A stretch of 50,093 nt of DNA from positions 274,305 through 324,397 of the forward strand of contig BJOX01000378.1 in assembly GCA_009731375.1 (NCBI GenBank). The letters are read 5' to 3'. The position numbers and the translations under genes are program-made. The notes beneath the pieces are model-generated. The model saw only the letters and a program-made list of their open reading frames with translations. It did not search any database and was not told the DNA's origin. The stretch comes from Paulinella micropora. Its lineage: Eukaryota; Cercozoa; Imbricatea; Euglyphida. This document shows positions 30,350-48,707 of the stretch, one piece after another (position 1 is the stretch's first letter; every line of letters begins with the position of its first letter).

Positions 30350-30859
30350 TTGTGGGCCATGGAAATAACGAAACTTTCAATATCCATGTAGAGCTCAAGA
30401 TAGAACTCGTTAACTTCCCTGTCTCTTCCGGTAATAAGAGAATTCCTCACCTCTATCTCTCTAGCACCCTCTGCTAACGCACCGAACAGCCTATGTATCT
30501 CTCCAATAGATGTTATTTCTCCATTCTCCCCTACTATCATCATCTTCCCCTCATCCCATCTCCATGCGACCGTGGGGTCTCTCCTAATCCTCTCTCACTC
30601 TAACTCTCTCTCCCTCCCTTCACTCAACTCGCTAGGTGCAAGGCGTGGTGAAGGGGAATGCGTGATACGGCGGACAGACAATGGGCGTGCTCTTTTGTTC
30701 TCCCCCTCTTCTTCCCCTGCCTCATCCTCAATGCTCTTACTCACCTCTTTCTTAGAGTTCGAGCGTTGTACAGATGATGCAGAAGAAGAAGAGGAAGACT
30801 TTTGAGGAGTAGCATAAGAGATGGGTTCATCATCGTCTTCGTCCGTCATCGTCTCTCCC

Positions 30860-31654
30860 TCACCTCTCTCTTCTTTGGTTGTTTCCCCCTACTGCTGCCT
30901 CAACGTTCTCACTCGTTTCAATGTTTGAGTCAGAACGTTGTACAGTTGAAGTAGGGAGAGTATGTCTTGTGGGAGAAGATGATGAAGCACTAGAACTATG
31001 AGAAGAAACATGTCTGCGTGGTGGTGTGTGTGAGGAAGATGACGTCCTCTGTCCGCAAATGGGGAGATGGAAGTCAAGGATGTCTTGAGAGAGAAACTGA
31101 TCATTGCAGGTAGGGCAAATCCAGTTCGTGGGAGGATCAGATTGAACAGGGGGGGGGGGNNNNNNNNNNNNNNNNNNNNNNNNNNNNNNNNNNNNNNNNN
31201 NNNNNNNNNNNNNNNNNNNNNNNNNNNNNNNNNNNNNNNNNNNNNNGTAAGGAGGGGGGGGGGGGGGGGGGGGGTTCATCGGTCCTAATCCACTGACGTA
31301 TAATCCAGTCCATAGGGGCTAGCATTAACCCAAAGTGCCATGGTGTACCCCCCGAGTTCAGCTGTGCTCTAACTACTGCCAATAAGTCAGCCCTATTTCG
31401 CTCGCAACCGATATGGTGGGAACAGAAGTCACAACCCTGTTTTCCATCCTCTTGGCACATTCGCCACCTGGTCTGGTTTTGCCCCGGGCGGCCCCTAGTT
31501 TCCATGAACAACGTGCATTGTTTGCGTTAAACCCATCACATTGTTTCGAATTTGAAACAATGATCATGCTTCCCCTGATGGGTTGTGCCCACAGATTGAG
31601 CAATGGTCCATCGTCCTCACGTAAGTGAAGATAAATAGAATTCCGGGATTTCAT
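30860..31654 (-). pseudogene. Cys-rich insert between gag and protease
   Basis: This region has two unusual modules. Near 31130-31050 is a C2HC finger (WICPTCNDQFLSQDILDFHLP then IC) followed by a Ser/Thr/Pro-rich run. In 31654-31300, split between two frames, is a Cys/His cluster (CDGFNANNARC, MCQEDGKQGCDFCSHHIGCE). The 87-N gap at 31160-31246 lies between the two. Standard copia has nothing like this here; it may be captured host sequence or a chromatin-targeting module. Confidence 0.5.
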
Positions 31655-31776
31655 TAGGACCTTCCTGTATCCCCCCTTGACACGGCGAAGCCCTCATCCC
31701 TCTTCCATAGGGTATATTACCCCAAGAGGTGTTGGGTTGCACACCATGTCAAGGGAATCGACGAAGCGGTTGTCTT

Positions 31777-33242
31777 TCAGGAGGGGAATAAAAGGAGTAG
31801 ATCGAGGGACACGAAGGGAAGCAGACATATCTTGTGCGTGTATGTTGTTCTTTCCTTTTTGTCCTTCAATTCTGATGTGTGGGGTGGCAATGATTGTTGT
31901 TCAAAAGAGAAAGTGGGTGGGGTGTTGTCGAGTGAGGGGTTTGGTTCTTCTTCGTCCGTTTCCTCTCTCTTCATCATATTTATGCTTAACATGTGATCAT
32001 CATTGATGTAACCTATTTCCCTTACTCCCTCCTCACCTCCATCCTCATCATGAGTACTAGACTCTTCGTCTGAATCATGAGCTTCGGACTCCTCCTCTTC
32101 TTCTTCAGAACTAGAAGTAGAGGAGTCAGAACCTCCTGCGTTCAGACTAATCGTCTTGGTCTTTGCTGTACTCTTCTTGATGAAATCAGATGACTTCAAC
32201 TTCCTTTTCTCCTTCCCTACTTCCTTCTGTCGTCTCATCTTAGTCTTATCTGTCCTAGTCAGACTCAGCTCTCCTACCCTTTTGCTAAGTTGACTATTCT
32301 TGCTGCCTTCTTCCTTATGGGGCAATTCACCGGGACATGTCCTCTCGAGGGCACTCAGGAAGAGTACAAGGGACAATACAAATCTTGATTTGATGATCCC
32401 CATGAGTTGTAGCAACCTTGGGATGTCTTACCAGCTTGATTTCCCATAAGATTAACTGTTATGGGGTCGCTTTTAGTTCCCATACCCGAGGAAGTTTTAG
32501 ACGAAAGGGAACGGAAACCGCCCCCTGACGAGTAAAGTTTCTTCATTTTGCTTTTGGATTCCTCTGTTTGAGCAACCTGTTCAATTACTTTTACAAAGGA
32601 TTCCCAACCCGGTCGTTCCTCCGGAAGGAGGCTGGTGACCTTGTTGCGAAAACTTTCGAACTCGGTCAGGTGTTCGATCTTTTTCATGACCATCTCTATC
32701 TTTACGAGTTCTGGGTATGGGACTTTCATAACTGACTCTTGATCAGCAATATTGCTGTGAAGGAGAGGCAGCCAGGGTCTCGCATCTTGAACTTTTTTGG
32801 GGTAAGAAAGGTCAAGGAAGTCTTGTCTTTCTTTCCATTTGACAAGGTCAAGACCTCCATATCTCTTCCTTAATGCCATGAAACATTCGACTCCATCTGA
32901 CCCCGCTGTTCTGATCACAGACATAGCTTCCTTGTCCTTACAGCATGACTGAATTAAGAGAGCAAAGATAAATCGGTTATGTTTCAATCTATCTCTTTCT
33001 TCAACCTGCTGGTAATACTTTTCTGTAGAGAAAGATGCAAGAAGGGGGTTTGGTCTAGATGCGGTAGTTAGGATAGGGACCGAACTCCCATCAGGCTCTT
33101 TATGCTCAGCAGTTTCTGGGGAAGAAGAAGGATCAGGCAAAGCAGAACTAGTACTAACGTCTTGTTCTTGTTTGACAGGTAAGGCAGAGCTGGGGGAAGA
33201 GCTGGTAGGTTCTTTCTTTACTGTAGCTTTAATTAGCTGCAC
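31777..33242 (-). pseudogene. copia gag
   Basis: The frame 33242-32355 has the gag capsid fold signature (LLASFSTEKYYQQVEERDRL, GVECFMALRKRYGGLDLVKW, VTSLLPEERPGWESF). No ATG opens it. A degenerate zinc knuckle straddles a frame change (GCYNSWGSSNQDLYCP). A Lys/Glu/Ser-rich nucleocapsid tail continues in 32415-31777. The region 33243-33805 is the 5' leader with no ORF. Confidence 0.75.
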
Positions 33243-33805
33243 TTAGTCTGAAAGGAGAGGCATTAGGCCTTCAACAGAAAAGTGCGAGGATCGACGTGCT
33301 GCATGCAGTCGAGATCATCCCGCTGGTAGGCAGAAGGCACCCACCTCAAACGTGTCTATCGGCTAGACAGCAGAGCATAGACACACCAAGCTGTTAAATG
33401 GCGGTGGGTCCACTTTAAACCCTCTGTTCATCGACGTTCCAAACATGGTGTTTGCCATGTTGGATCAAAGTGCGGAAGGTAGGACCTAAACTCAACTACC
33501 AATAAAATTCCTACAATTAGGTAGAAATGGGGGAATAGTTATTAGGGATGAAATGAGACCCAGATTGGGATAATTGGGAATATGGATTCCTTGCTGTTCT
33601 GGCGATCTATAATCCCTTAGCGATAGGGAAGCTACCTTCCCACAAACGACACCCTCTGTTTACACAAGCGAAGCTGACAGTTTCTTTCAATCTACCTACT
33701 GAACCACCTCTTTCACCTTCCGGAGATAGCGAGGACGAGAGTCAGGACAGGGCAGAGAGAAAGAGACCTGTTGGCGCAGAGTTCGCTAATCAAGGCTCGA
33801 TAACC

Positions 33806-34001
33806 TGTTAGACTACTGTTATCAATAAAGCAATCTATGATAGCTACTACACTCTCAACACACTACAACACCTTTAATGAGAAAAGGCGCCAACAGACGC
33901 GCCACGTAACTTGACTGGCCGGATCATAAGTAATGGCCCTAACGACACCGTTACTCCGATACGGCCGGTCCATAACTATTAATTAATTATTAGTTCCAAC
34001 A
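33806..34001 (-). repeat. copia 5' LTR
   Basis: 196 bp, partner of 24548-24743. About 1% divergence indicates recent insertion. Confidence 0.9.
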
Positions 34002-34972
34002 CTGACTTTAAATATAATTGATTATATTCACGTACTAAAAGAAAAATGTTATTTTAATTAATATTATTTGTATTTAGTTTCTTTGATACTTCAGTTTCAA
34101 TTTATAGCAAGTATTCTTTTATAAAAACTTCTTATAGTAGTATTTTTGTAAAATTAGATGTAATAAAACTACAGTGTTTGTGTACAATTAAGTGCCATAA
34201 ACTGCAAATGGGCCCCCTACGCCAACCCCGCGCTGCCGACCCCGCCTCGCCGCGCTGTCGCGCGGCGAGGCGGGGGCGGCAGCGGGGGGGNNNNNNNNNN
34301 AGGCCCGGTAGACATGCCCTGGGGGCCCAAAAACTCCTCTAAATATTAATACATCTATTACACCTCGGCTCTGCCGGACCCAAAATCTTTATCTAGTTTG
34401 CGCTATTGCCTCTGAATTGTCAGTTCTGGGCGGCTATTCTACTTGCGGATTAAAGTGTAGATCGAGTAGGATCGCCGCGTCTCAGAGTATCCTTATGGAG
34501 TCTTCTGGCAAACCGACGAGTGTAACTTTCAGGTACGAGTTAGGTCCGTGAGTGACCGGGTAATTACCAATCCGAGGCAACGTAAACTGCGTCCCGGCGG
34601 TCTCTGCATGATTATTAATATCTCAGAGTTGATATTTATATCACTTCCATTTTCCTTTTAAGATTTCCACTAGTACTTATTCCTCATTAGTAGACTACTA
34701 GTGGCCAGTATTCTTATTAAAAGCGTTTGTGTAAAAAAGAAGAAGTTATGTTAATATTATTAATGAACTAATTTGAAATCTGCTGACTTTTAAATTTGAA
34801 TCAGATTGTTTGATTTGACACTTGAATGTCACGTGCCTCGGCTGTGTGTGAGTCCTGAGCTTACTGTGTCTGCGACGTAGGCCAAACTCTGGGAAGATTC
34901 TTTATGGGTTTCTCTAGACTCCGAAACCTGAAAGCGGAGAGGAAAAAACTATTTCAATAATTGTATTCATTA
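34002..34972. other. intergenic with diverged dispersed repeats and a GC hairpin
   Basis: Segments at about 34100-34230 and 34620-34760 match the flank at 24330-24500 in pattern (GCAAGTATTCTTTTAT, GTGCCATAAACTGCAAA...). At 34232-34283 a 24-bp GC-only inverted repeat with one mismatch and a TGTC loop is immediately followed by a G-run and the gap at 34291-34300. No gene is supported. Confidence 0.5.
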
Positions 34973-35027
34973 TCATAATATCAATTTTTCTTTTCTTTTC
35001 TTTTTTTTCTTTCTTTCTTTCTCAGTT

Positions 35028-35599
35028 TTCTTCTTCTTCTTCTTCTTCTTCTTCTTCTTCTTCTTCTTCTTCTTCTTCTTCTTCTTCTTCTTCTTCTTCT
35101 TCTTCTTCTTCTTCTTCTTCTTCTTTTTCTTCTTCTTCTTCTTCTTCTTCTTCTTCTTCTTCTTCTTCTTCTTCTTCTTCCTCTTCCCGAGGCTTCCTCT
35201 TCCTCCTCCTCCTCCTCCTCCTCCTCCTCCTACTACTACTACTACTACTACTACTCCTGCTACTCCTACTCTTTCTTCTTCTTCTTCTTCTTCTTCTTCT
35301 TCTTCTTCTTCTTCTTCTTCTTCTTCTTCTTCTTCTTCTTCTTCTTCTTCTTCTTCTTCTTCTTCTTCTTCTTCTTCTTCTTCTCCTCTCCTCTTCCTCT
35401 CCTCTCCTCCTCTCCACATCCTCTCCTCCTCTCCACCTCCTCTCCTCCTCTTTTCCTTCTTCCTTCTTCTTCTTCTTCTTCTTCTTCTTCTTCTTCTTCT
35501 TCTTCTTCTTCTTCTTCTTCTTCTTCTTCTTCTTCTTCTTCTTCTTCTTCTTCTTCTTCTTCTTCTTCTTCTTCTTCTTCTTCTTCTTCTTCTTCTTCT
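35028..35599. repeat. long (TTC)n / (GAA)n tract
   Basis: About 570 bp of polypyrimidine, mostly TTC, interrupted by CTCCTC and CTACTA blocks near 35190-35275 and 35384-35460. All long frames across it are repeat artefacts. Long GAA/TTC tracts form triplexes. The flanks (34810-34850 and 36115-36170) share a diverged motif (ACACTTGAATGTC ... CTCGGCTG). Confidence 0.95.
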
Positions 35600-36345
35600 C
35601 ACCCATTAACTTAGAATTTTAATGATCAATGTGTTGAATTTTTTTTTAAGTTTCCTTAAATTAGCACTTTCTTGCTCGGCTCAGCGTCAAGGAATGAGCC
35701 AAACTCGAGCAATCACATTTGCTCGTAGCTTTCAATTATCACTCCTTTTACCTTGCCTCCCCTGACTAGGAAGAGATCTTTTTCACTTCTCAGTCCACCT
35801 CCGTCTAAGCGCGGCAGGCTTGCAATTTTCAAAGCCCTCTTACATGGTTTCTTCCTTAACGATGGACCAGCCAGGACCAAGGCATTCATAGCGACATGTT
35901 CTCGTCCCAGTTACCTAACTGCCATGCTGCTCCGAAGTTGCCTTAGTCAAGTGTACCATATATCGCTTCCCACTCATCTCTAGTAGAACTGGCAGTTGGT
36001 TGAACTCCGTATTTTCCATCAAAACAGTGTTTGCGTCAAAACATGATTATATTACTGAGTCAGACATGCCTACCAGTACAGCTGAGGACATTCAAGTACC
36101 CACAGTAAACTAATTTGAATTCTGGTTGTTAATTTGTGTGTGATGGTTGACATTGACACTTGAATGTCCTCGGCTGCAGCAAAGTACTATTGGTTTTTAG
36201 TGCTTCAATATCGTCGAAACTTAATATGGTATTAATACTGTCTTTCGGGCATGTTCGATATAGTGTAAATGACTGTCTATCTATCTGTCTGTGCTGTTGC
36301 CTTCCTGCCTGCTTGCTTACCTTCTTGCCTTCCTCCTATGTCCAT

Positions 36346-44172
<7,827 letters not shown>

Positions 44173-44239
44173 GGCAGCGGCGCGCGCGCCCCTCTTGCCG
44201 TCAAACTTCACGTTTGTTCGCCGCAGACTCAACTCACAG

Positions 44240-44812
44240 AACAAGTACGAGGATTGTGCGAGCTACACACACAAAACACACAAACATTTGTAATCCTGCG
44301 GTTAGTTATATGTATGAAAGTAAGTTAGTAAGGTTGTATGTATGTATGTATGTATGTATGTATGTATGTACATTTACATACGTACGTACATACCTACATA
44401 CCTACCTACCTACCTACCTACCTACCTACCTACCTACCTACCTACCTAGACCCTACTTACATGCATACCTAGACCCTACTTACATGCATACATACATACA
44501 TACATACATACATACATGCATACATACATGCATACATACATACATACATACGTACATACACACGTACATACACAAGTACATACATACATACGTACATACG
44601 TACATACATACATACATACATACATACATACACACATACATACATACATACATACATACACAAACATACATACATACACACATACATACATACGTGCATA
44701 TATACACACTTACATACATACATACATACGTAAATACATACATGCATACATACATACATACATATGCACGCATATATGTGTGTGTGTATTTTGTATATAT
44801 TCTGCTCTCTCA

Positions 44813-44862
<50 letters not shown>

Positions 44863-44920
44863 GTTGTTGTTGTTGTTGTTCTTGTTGTTACTATTATCTA
44901 TATTGCTGCTATTGTTGTTA

Positions 44921-44985
<65 letters not shown>

Positions 44986-44995
44986 GATTCTCTCT

Positions 44996-45060
<65 letters not shown>

Positions 45061-45331
45061 GCACGCACACACTGTCACTGTGTGTGTGTCACTGTGTGTG
45101 TGTGTGTCACTGTGTGTGTGTGTGTCACTGTGTGTGTATTTATGTGTGTTTGAGAGAGAGAAGGGGGGGGGGGGGGGGAGGGGGGNNNNNNNNNNNNNNN
45201 NNNNNNNNNNNNNNNNNNNNNNNNNNNNNNNNNNNNNNNNNNNNNNNNNNNNNNNNNNNNNNNNNNNNNNNNNNNNNNNNNNNNNNNNNNNNNNNNNNNN
45301 NNNNNNNNNNNNNNNNNNNNNNNNNNNNNNN

Positions 45332-45422
<91 letters not shown>

Positions 45423-45448
45423 AAGAGCGAGAGAGAGAGAGCGAGTGA

Positions 45449-45508
<60 letters not shown>

Positions 45509-45604
45509 GAGAGAGAGAGAGAGACAGAGAGAGAGAGAGATAGATGAAAGATATGAGAGAGAGAGATGAGAGAGATGAGAGAGAGAGAGAGAGAGAGATC
45601 GAGT

Positions 45605-45680
<76 letters not shown>

Positions 45681-45970
45681 NNNNNNNNNNNNNNNNNNNN
45701 NNNNNNNNNNNNNNNNNNNNNNNNNNNNNNNNNNNNNNNNNNNNNNNNNNNNNNNNNNNNNNNNNNNNNNNNNNNNNNNNNNNNNNNNNNNNNNNNNNNN
45801 NNNNNNNNNNNNNNNNNNNNNNNNNNNNNNNNNNNNNNNNNNNNNNNNNNNNNNNNNNNNNNNNNNNNNNNNNNNNNNNNNNNNNNNNNNNNNNNNNNNN
45901 NNNNNNNNNNNNNNNNNNNNNNNNNNNNNNNNNNNNNNNNNNNNNNNNNNNNNNNNNNNNNNNNNNNNNN
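44240..45970. repeat. upstream simple-repeat block with two large gaps
   Basis: ACAT/ACCT arrays to 44770, CT, AT and CA runs to 45150, then a G-run, N at 45186-45331, (GA)n to 45680 and N at 45681-45970. No gene is supported; the long frames here are repeat translations. The promoter of the JmjC gene should lie within 44173-44400, but I see no clear element. Confidence 0.85.
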
Positions 45971-46190
45971 ATAACTAGGTTTCCACCTTAGATAAAGGTA
46001 TTACTTACTAGCTGTACTTTTCACGTGGACGTTCCCTGAGTCCAATTGTAAAATTGTTCTCTCAATAAAAGCGAAGAAGAAGAAGAAGAAGAAGAAGAAG
46101 AAGAAGAAGAAGAAGAAGAGGAGGAGGAGGAGGAGGAGGAGGAGGAGGAGAGAGAGAGAGAGCGAGTGAAAGAGATGAGAGAGAGAGATC

Positions 46191-46223
<33 letters not shown>

Positions 46224-46515
46224 GAAGAGGGAGGNNNNNNNNNNAGAGAGAGAGGGAGGAAGGGAGGGAGGGAGGGGGAGGGAGGGAGGGAGAGAGAGAG
46301 AGAGAGAGACATAAATGTTAATATTAATAATATTAATACTAGATATATAATACCGAGCCGCTAAATACAAATTTAATTTTTTCCTTTAATACCCTCGATT
46401 GAATAACTAGGTTTCCACCTTAGATAAAGGTATAACTTACTAGCTATACTTTTCACGTGGACGTTCCCTGAGTCCAATTGTAAAATTGTTCTCTCAATAA
46501 AAGCGAAGAAGAAGA
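45971..46515. repeat. 112-bp direct repeat with AATAAA and (GAA)n tail, two copies
   Basis: Copies at 45971-46082 and 46402-46513 begin ATAACTAGGTTTCCACCTTA and end CTCTCAATAAAAGCGAAGAAG, with three or so mismatches. Each runs into (GAAGAA)n. This looks like the 3' end of a short retroposon whose tail is GAA. The block between them is GAGA repeats and a 10-N gap (46235-46244). Confidence 0.75.
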
Positions 46516-46645
46516 AGAAGAGATAGAGAGAGAAAGAGAGAGAGGACGAGAGAGACACAGACCACACTGCAAATATCAAAAGGTTGTCGTTTCGTCGTTT
46601 TCAGACAGTTAGACAGCACAGACAGACAGACAGACAGACAGTCTA

Positions 46646-46682
<37 letters not shown>

Positions 46683-46808
46683 GTACTAGTCTGAGACAGA
46701 TCTAGAGAGACAGAGAGACAGAAAGACGGACAGACAGACAGACAGACAGACAGGCAGACACACAGTGACACACACACACACACACACAGACAGTGCGTAA
46801 GTGATTTT

Positions 46809-47504
46809 TTGTATGGGAAAGAAAATAGAAAAGTGTGTTGTGGAAAGAAAATAGCGCAAGGTGTGAACTATAATGCAGAAGAAACAACCCCCCAAAAGTT
46901 AGAGATAACCTTTTTTGGAGGCAAAAAAGTAAAGCTATTGTATGAGGACGTTTCAAAGGTAGGTGGGATGAACGCAAAGCTCGAGCCTCGTTACTACAAT
47001 GACGAGAAACGATGGATCGACCTCGCTGTTTTCACCTCTGCGAATACTACCTCTCCGCTACAGCTTGACACTGATCTTGCAGTCACCAACCCTATCGCTC
47101 CATCCTATGTCGAAGATACCATTCGCGACGTGAATGCTGCCATCGAGAAGCGTAAAACCGAAAAAATCAACAAACACGCGGAAGGATGTAAGCAGGCTGG
47201 CGCGGAATTCATCCCCTTTGTCATGTCTAGCTTCGGTGGATTTGGAACGCAGGCTCAAGTCTTCATGAGGAACATCGGTGAGCAGGCAGCATTCTACATG
47301 CCATCGATCTACAGTCCGCAAGCGTACGCTCTACGGATCAAGACTATTCTTCACTTTGCAATCCATCGCTGGAATTGCATCAACTGGATGCATCAACTCA
47401 GGAAGTCCAACTGCCTACATCCGCACAGACTCCCACAGCACAAGAGACGGGCTATCAGCCTCGCATCTGCTTTCCCATACAGGGAATCGCGTCGATTTGA
47501 GTAA
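46809..47504 (+). pseudogene. 3' end of non-LTR retrotransposon ORF
   Basis: The open frame ends at TAA 47505-47507. From about residue 95 it contains IEKRKTEKINKHAEGCKQAG, FIPFVMSSFGGFGTQAQVF and a His/Trp/Cys-bearing end (HFAIHRWNCINWMHQ), matching the C-terminal region after the RT in protist and invertebrate non-LTR elements (E-K-x-K-x-x-KY ... F-x-P-x-x-x-x-x-x-G-G). The upstream part is weak and no start codon is convincing, so this is a 5'-truncated copy. A 3' UTR and an A18 tract at 47622-47639 follow. Confidence 0.65.
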
Positions 47505-47650
47505 TTAGCTTTTAGCTATAGCTAGTTTAAATTATTAGCACTCTGACTAGGACTATTAATATTTATGAATTAGTTTCTATTATTTGTACAACGTTTTATT
47601 ATTATTAAAATATTTTCTTGTGAAAAAAAAAAAAAAAAAACTAAAGCAAG

Positions 47651-48706
47651 ATGGTGACTCGAGGTGAGACATCAAAACCACTTGATAACTCCCAGAGCAC
47701 TTCTGCACGACGACTGGAGACCAGCCTAACCAACGAAGACAACAACAGCAACGCCGACACCAAAAGGCAGACTTCGACAAACGCAGGAACTTCGACAAAT
47801 GGACCAACTTCCTCAACTCCAACCTCAACCCTCTCTCACAACTACATCTCACTCATCTCACACTCACATTCAACAACATGCTATCCCTGCTATCACTATT
47901 AATACTGCATCTGCTTCGAGCACAGGTGTGAAAAGGAAGCGCACTGCCTCCGTTCTGCTGTCCTACCCAGCAGCCGACCAACCCATCCACCCTTCATCTC
48001 AGAAACCGAAGGCAGCGGCACCTGCATCCAGAAAACGCAAAGCCGACGGCATTGAACGACGGGGACGACCTAAGGGATCGACTAAAGCAGCTAGTCAAGC
48101 CAAACGTGCAGCACTGGCGAACAACACCTCCCTCTCTAGCCCTGCACACACCTCTACAGCTGCCGCTATCTCTTCTCTCTCCCTTAGCACACACTCCACT
48201 CACATCACACCTAGCAACCCTCTTCATCTCTCTATCACTCCATCTAATTCTCCCCCTCATTCTCCTATTATTTCACCTCTCTCTTCTCCCATTCTTGTAC
48301 CTTCTCCTCGCCCTGCACCTTGGGTTCATAATAATCCCTTATATGACGACCCCAATGCATGGGCACCCACTCAACCTCTGCCTCCCTCACCCTCTAACCA
48401 TGTTACACTATCTATTCCTCTCTCTTCATCTCTATCTCAGGCAACAACTCAAGAAGAAGCCGAATTGCAGGAGCCCGAAGCCGATACAAACTCTACCCAT
48501 CTCTCTCTCTCTCTCCTCTGCTATCCCAACCACCTGCCTCACCTGCTATAAATGAAAATAAACATGCACCTCCAGCATCACATGCTGCTTCACCTTCACT
48601 ATCACTTACACCTGCCTCACCTGACTCTTCACATGCATCACAACACATGCCTGACACTGACCCTCGATCTGGCCCTGACCTACAGACAGGCACTACTAAT
48701 CCTTGA
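47651..48706 (+). pseudogene. ORF1 of non-LTR retrotransposon, AT-hook, frame changes
   Basis: The first frame (MVTRGETSKPLDNSQSTSAR) ends at 47902. The main frame (47799-48551) is Ser/Thr/Pro-rich, with basic patches (GVKRKRTASV, SRKRKADGIE) and an AT-hook (RRGRPKGSTKAA), as in nucleic-acid-binding ORF1 proteins. A third frame carries the end (HASQHMPDTDPRSGPDLQTG) to TGA 48704-48706. Two frame changes may be real decay or sequence errors. Confidence 0.55.
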
Positions 48707-48707
48707 C

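Larger units (their letters stand above)
24548..34001 (-). mobile_element. Ty1/copia LTR retrotransposon, 9.45 kb
   Basis: Two 196-bp LTRs (24548-24743 and 33806-34001) start TG and end CA and differ at two positions. Flanks CTAAC (24543-24547) and CTGAC (34002-34006) are a 5-bp target duplication with one mismatch. On the minus strand the purine run AGGGGGG precedes the 3' LTR and GGTTATCGAGCC follows the 5' LTR as a primer-binding candidate of the initiator-Met half-tRNA style. Order gag, protease, integrase, RT, RNase H is copia. Frames are repeatedly broken, and an 87-N gap (31160-31246) lies inside. At 9.45 kb it is long for copia; a Cys-rich insert and a 1-kb 3' region account for the excess. 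Confidence 0.9.

Noticed and set aside
34973-35606. Poly-Lys/Arg/Glu frames
   Set aside because: Translations of the TTC/GAA tract; no unique sequence or start context.
45971-46513. LTR pair
   Set aside because: The two 112-bp repeats lack TG...CA ends, have no coding sequence between them and end in AATAAA plus GAA tails.
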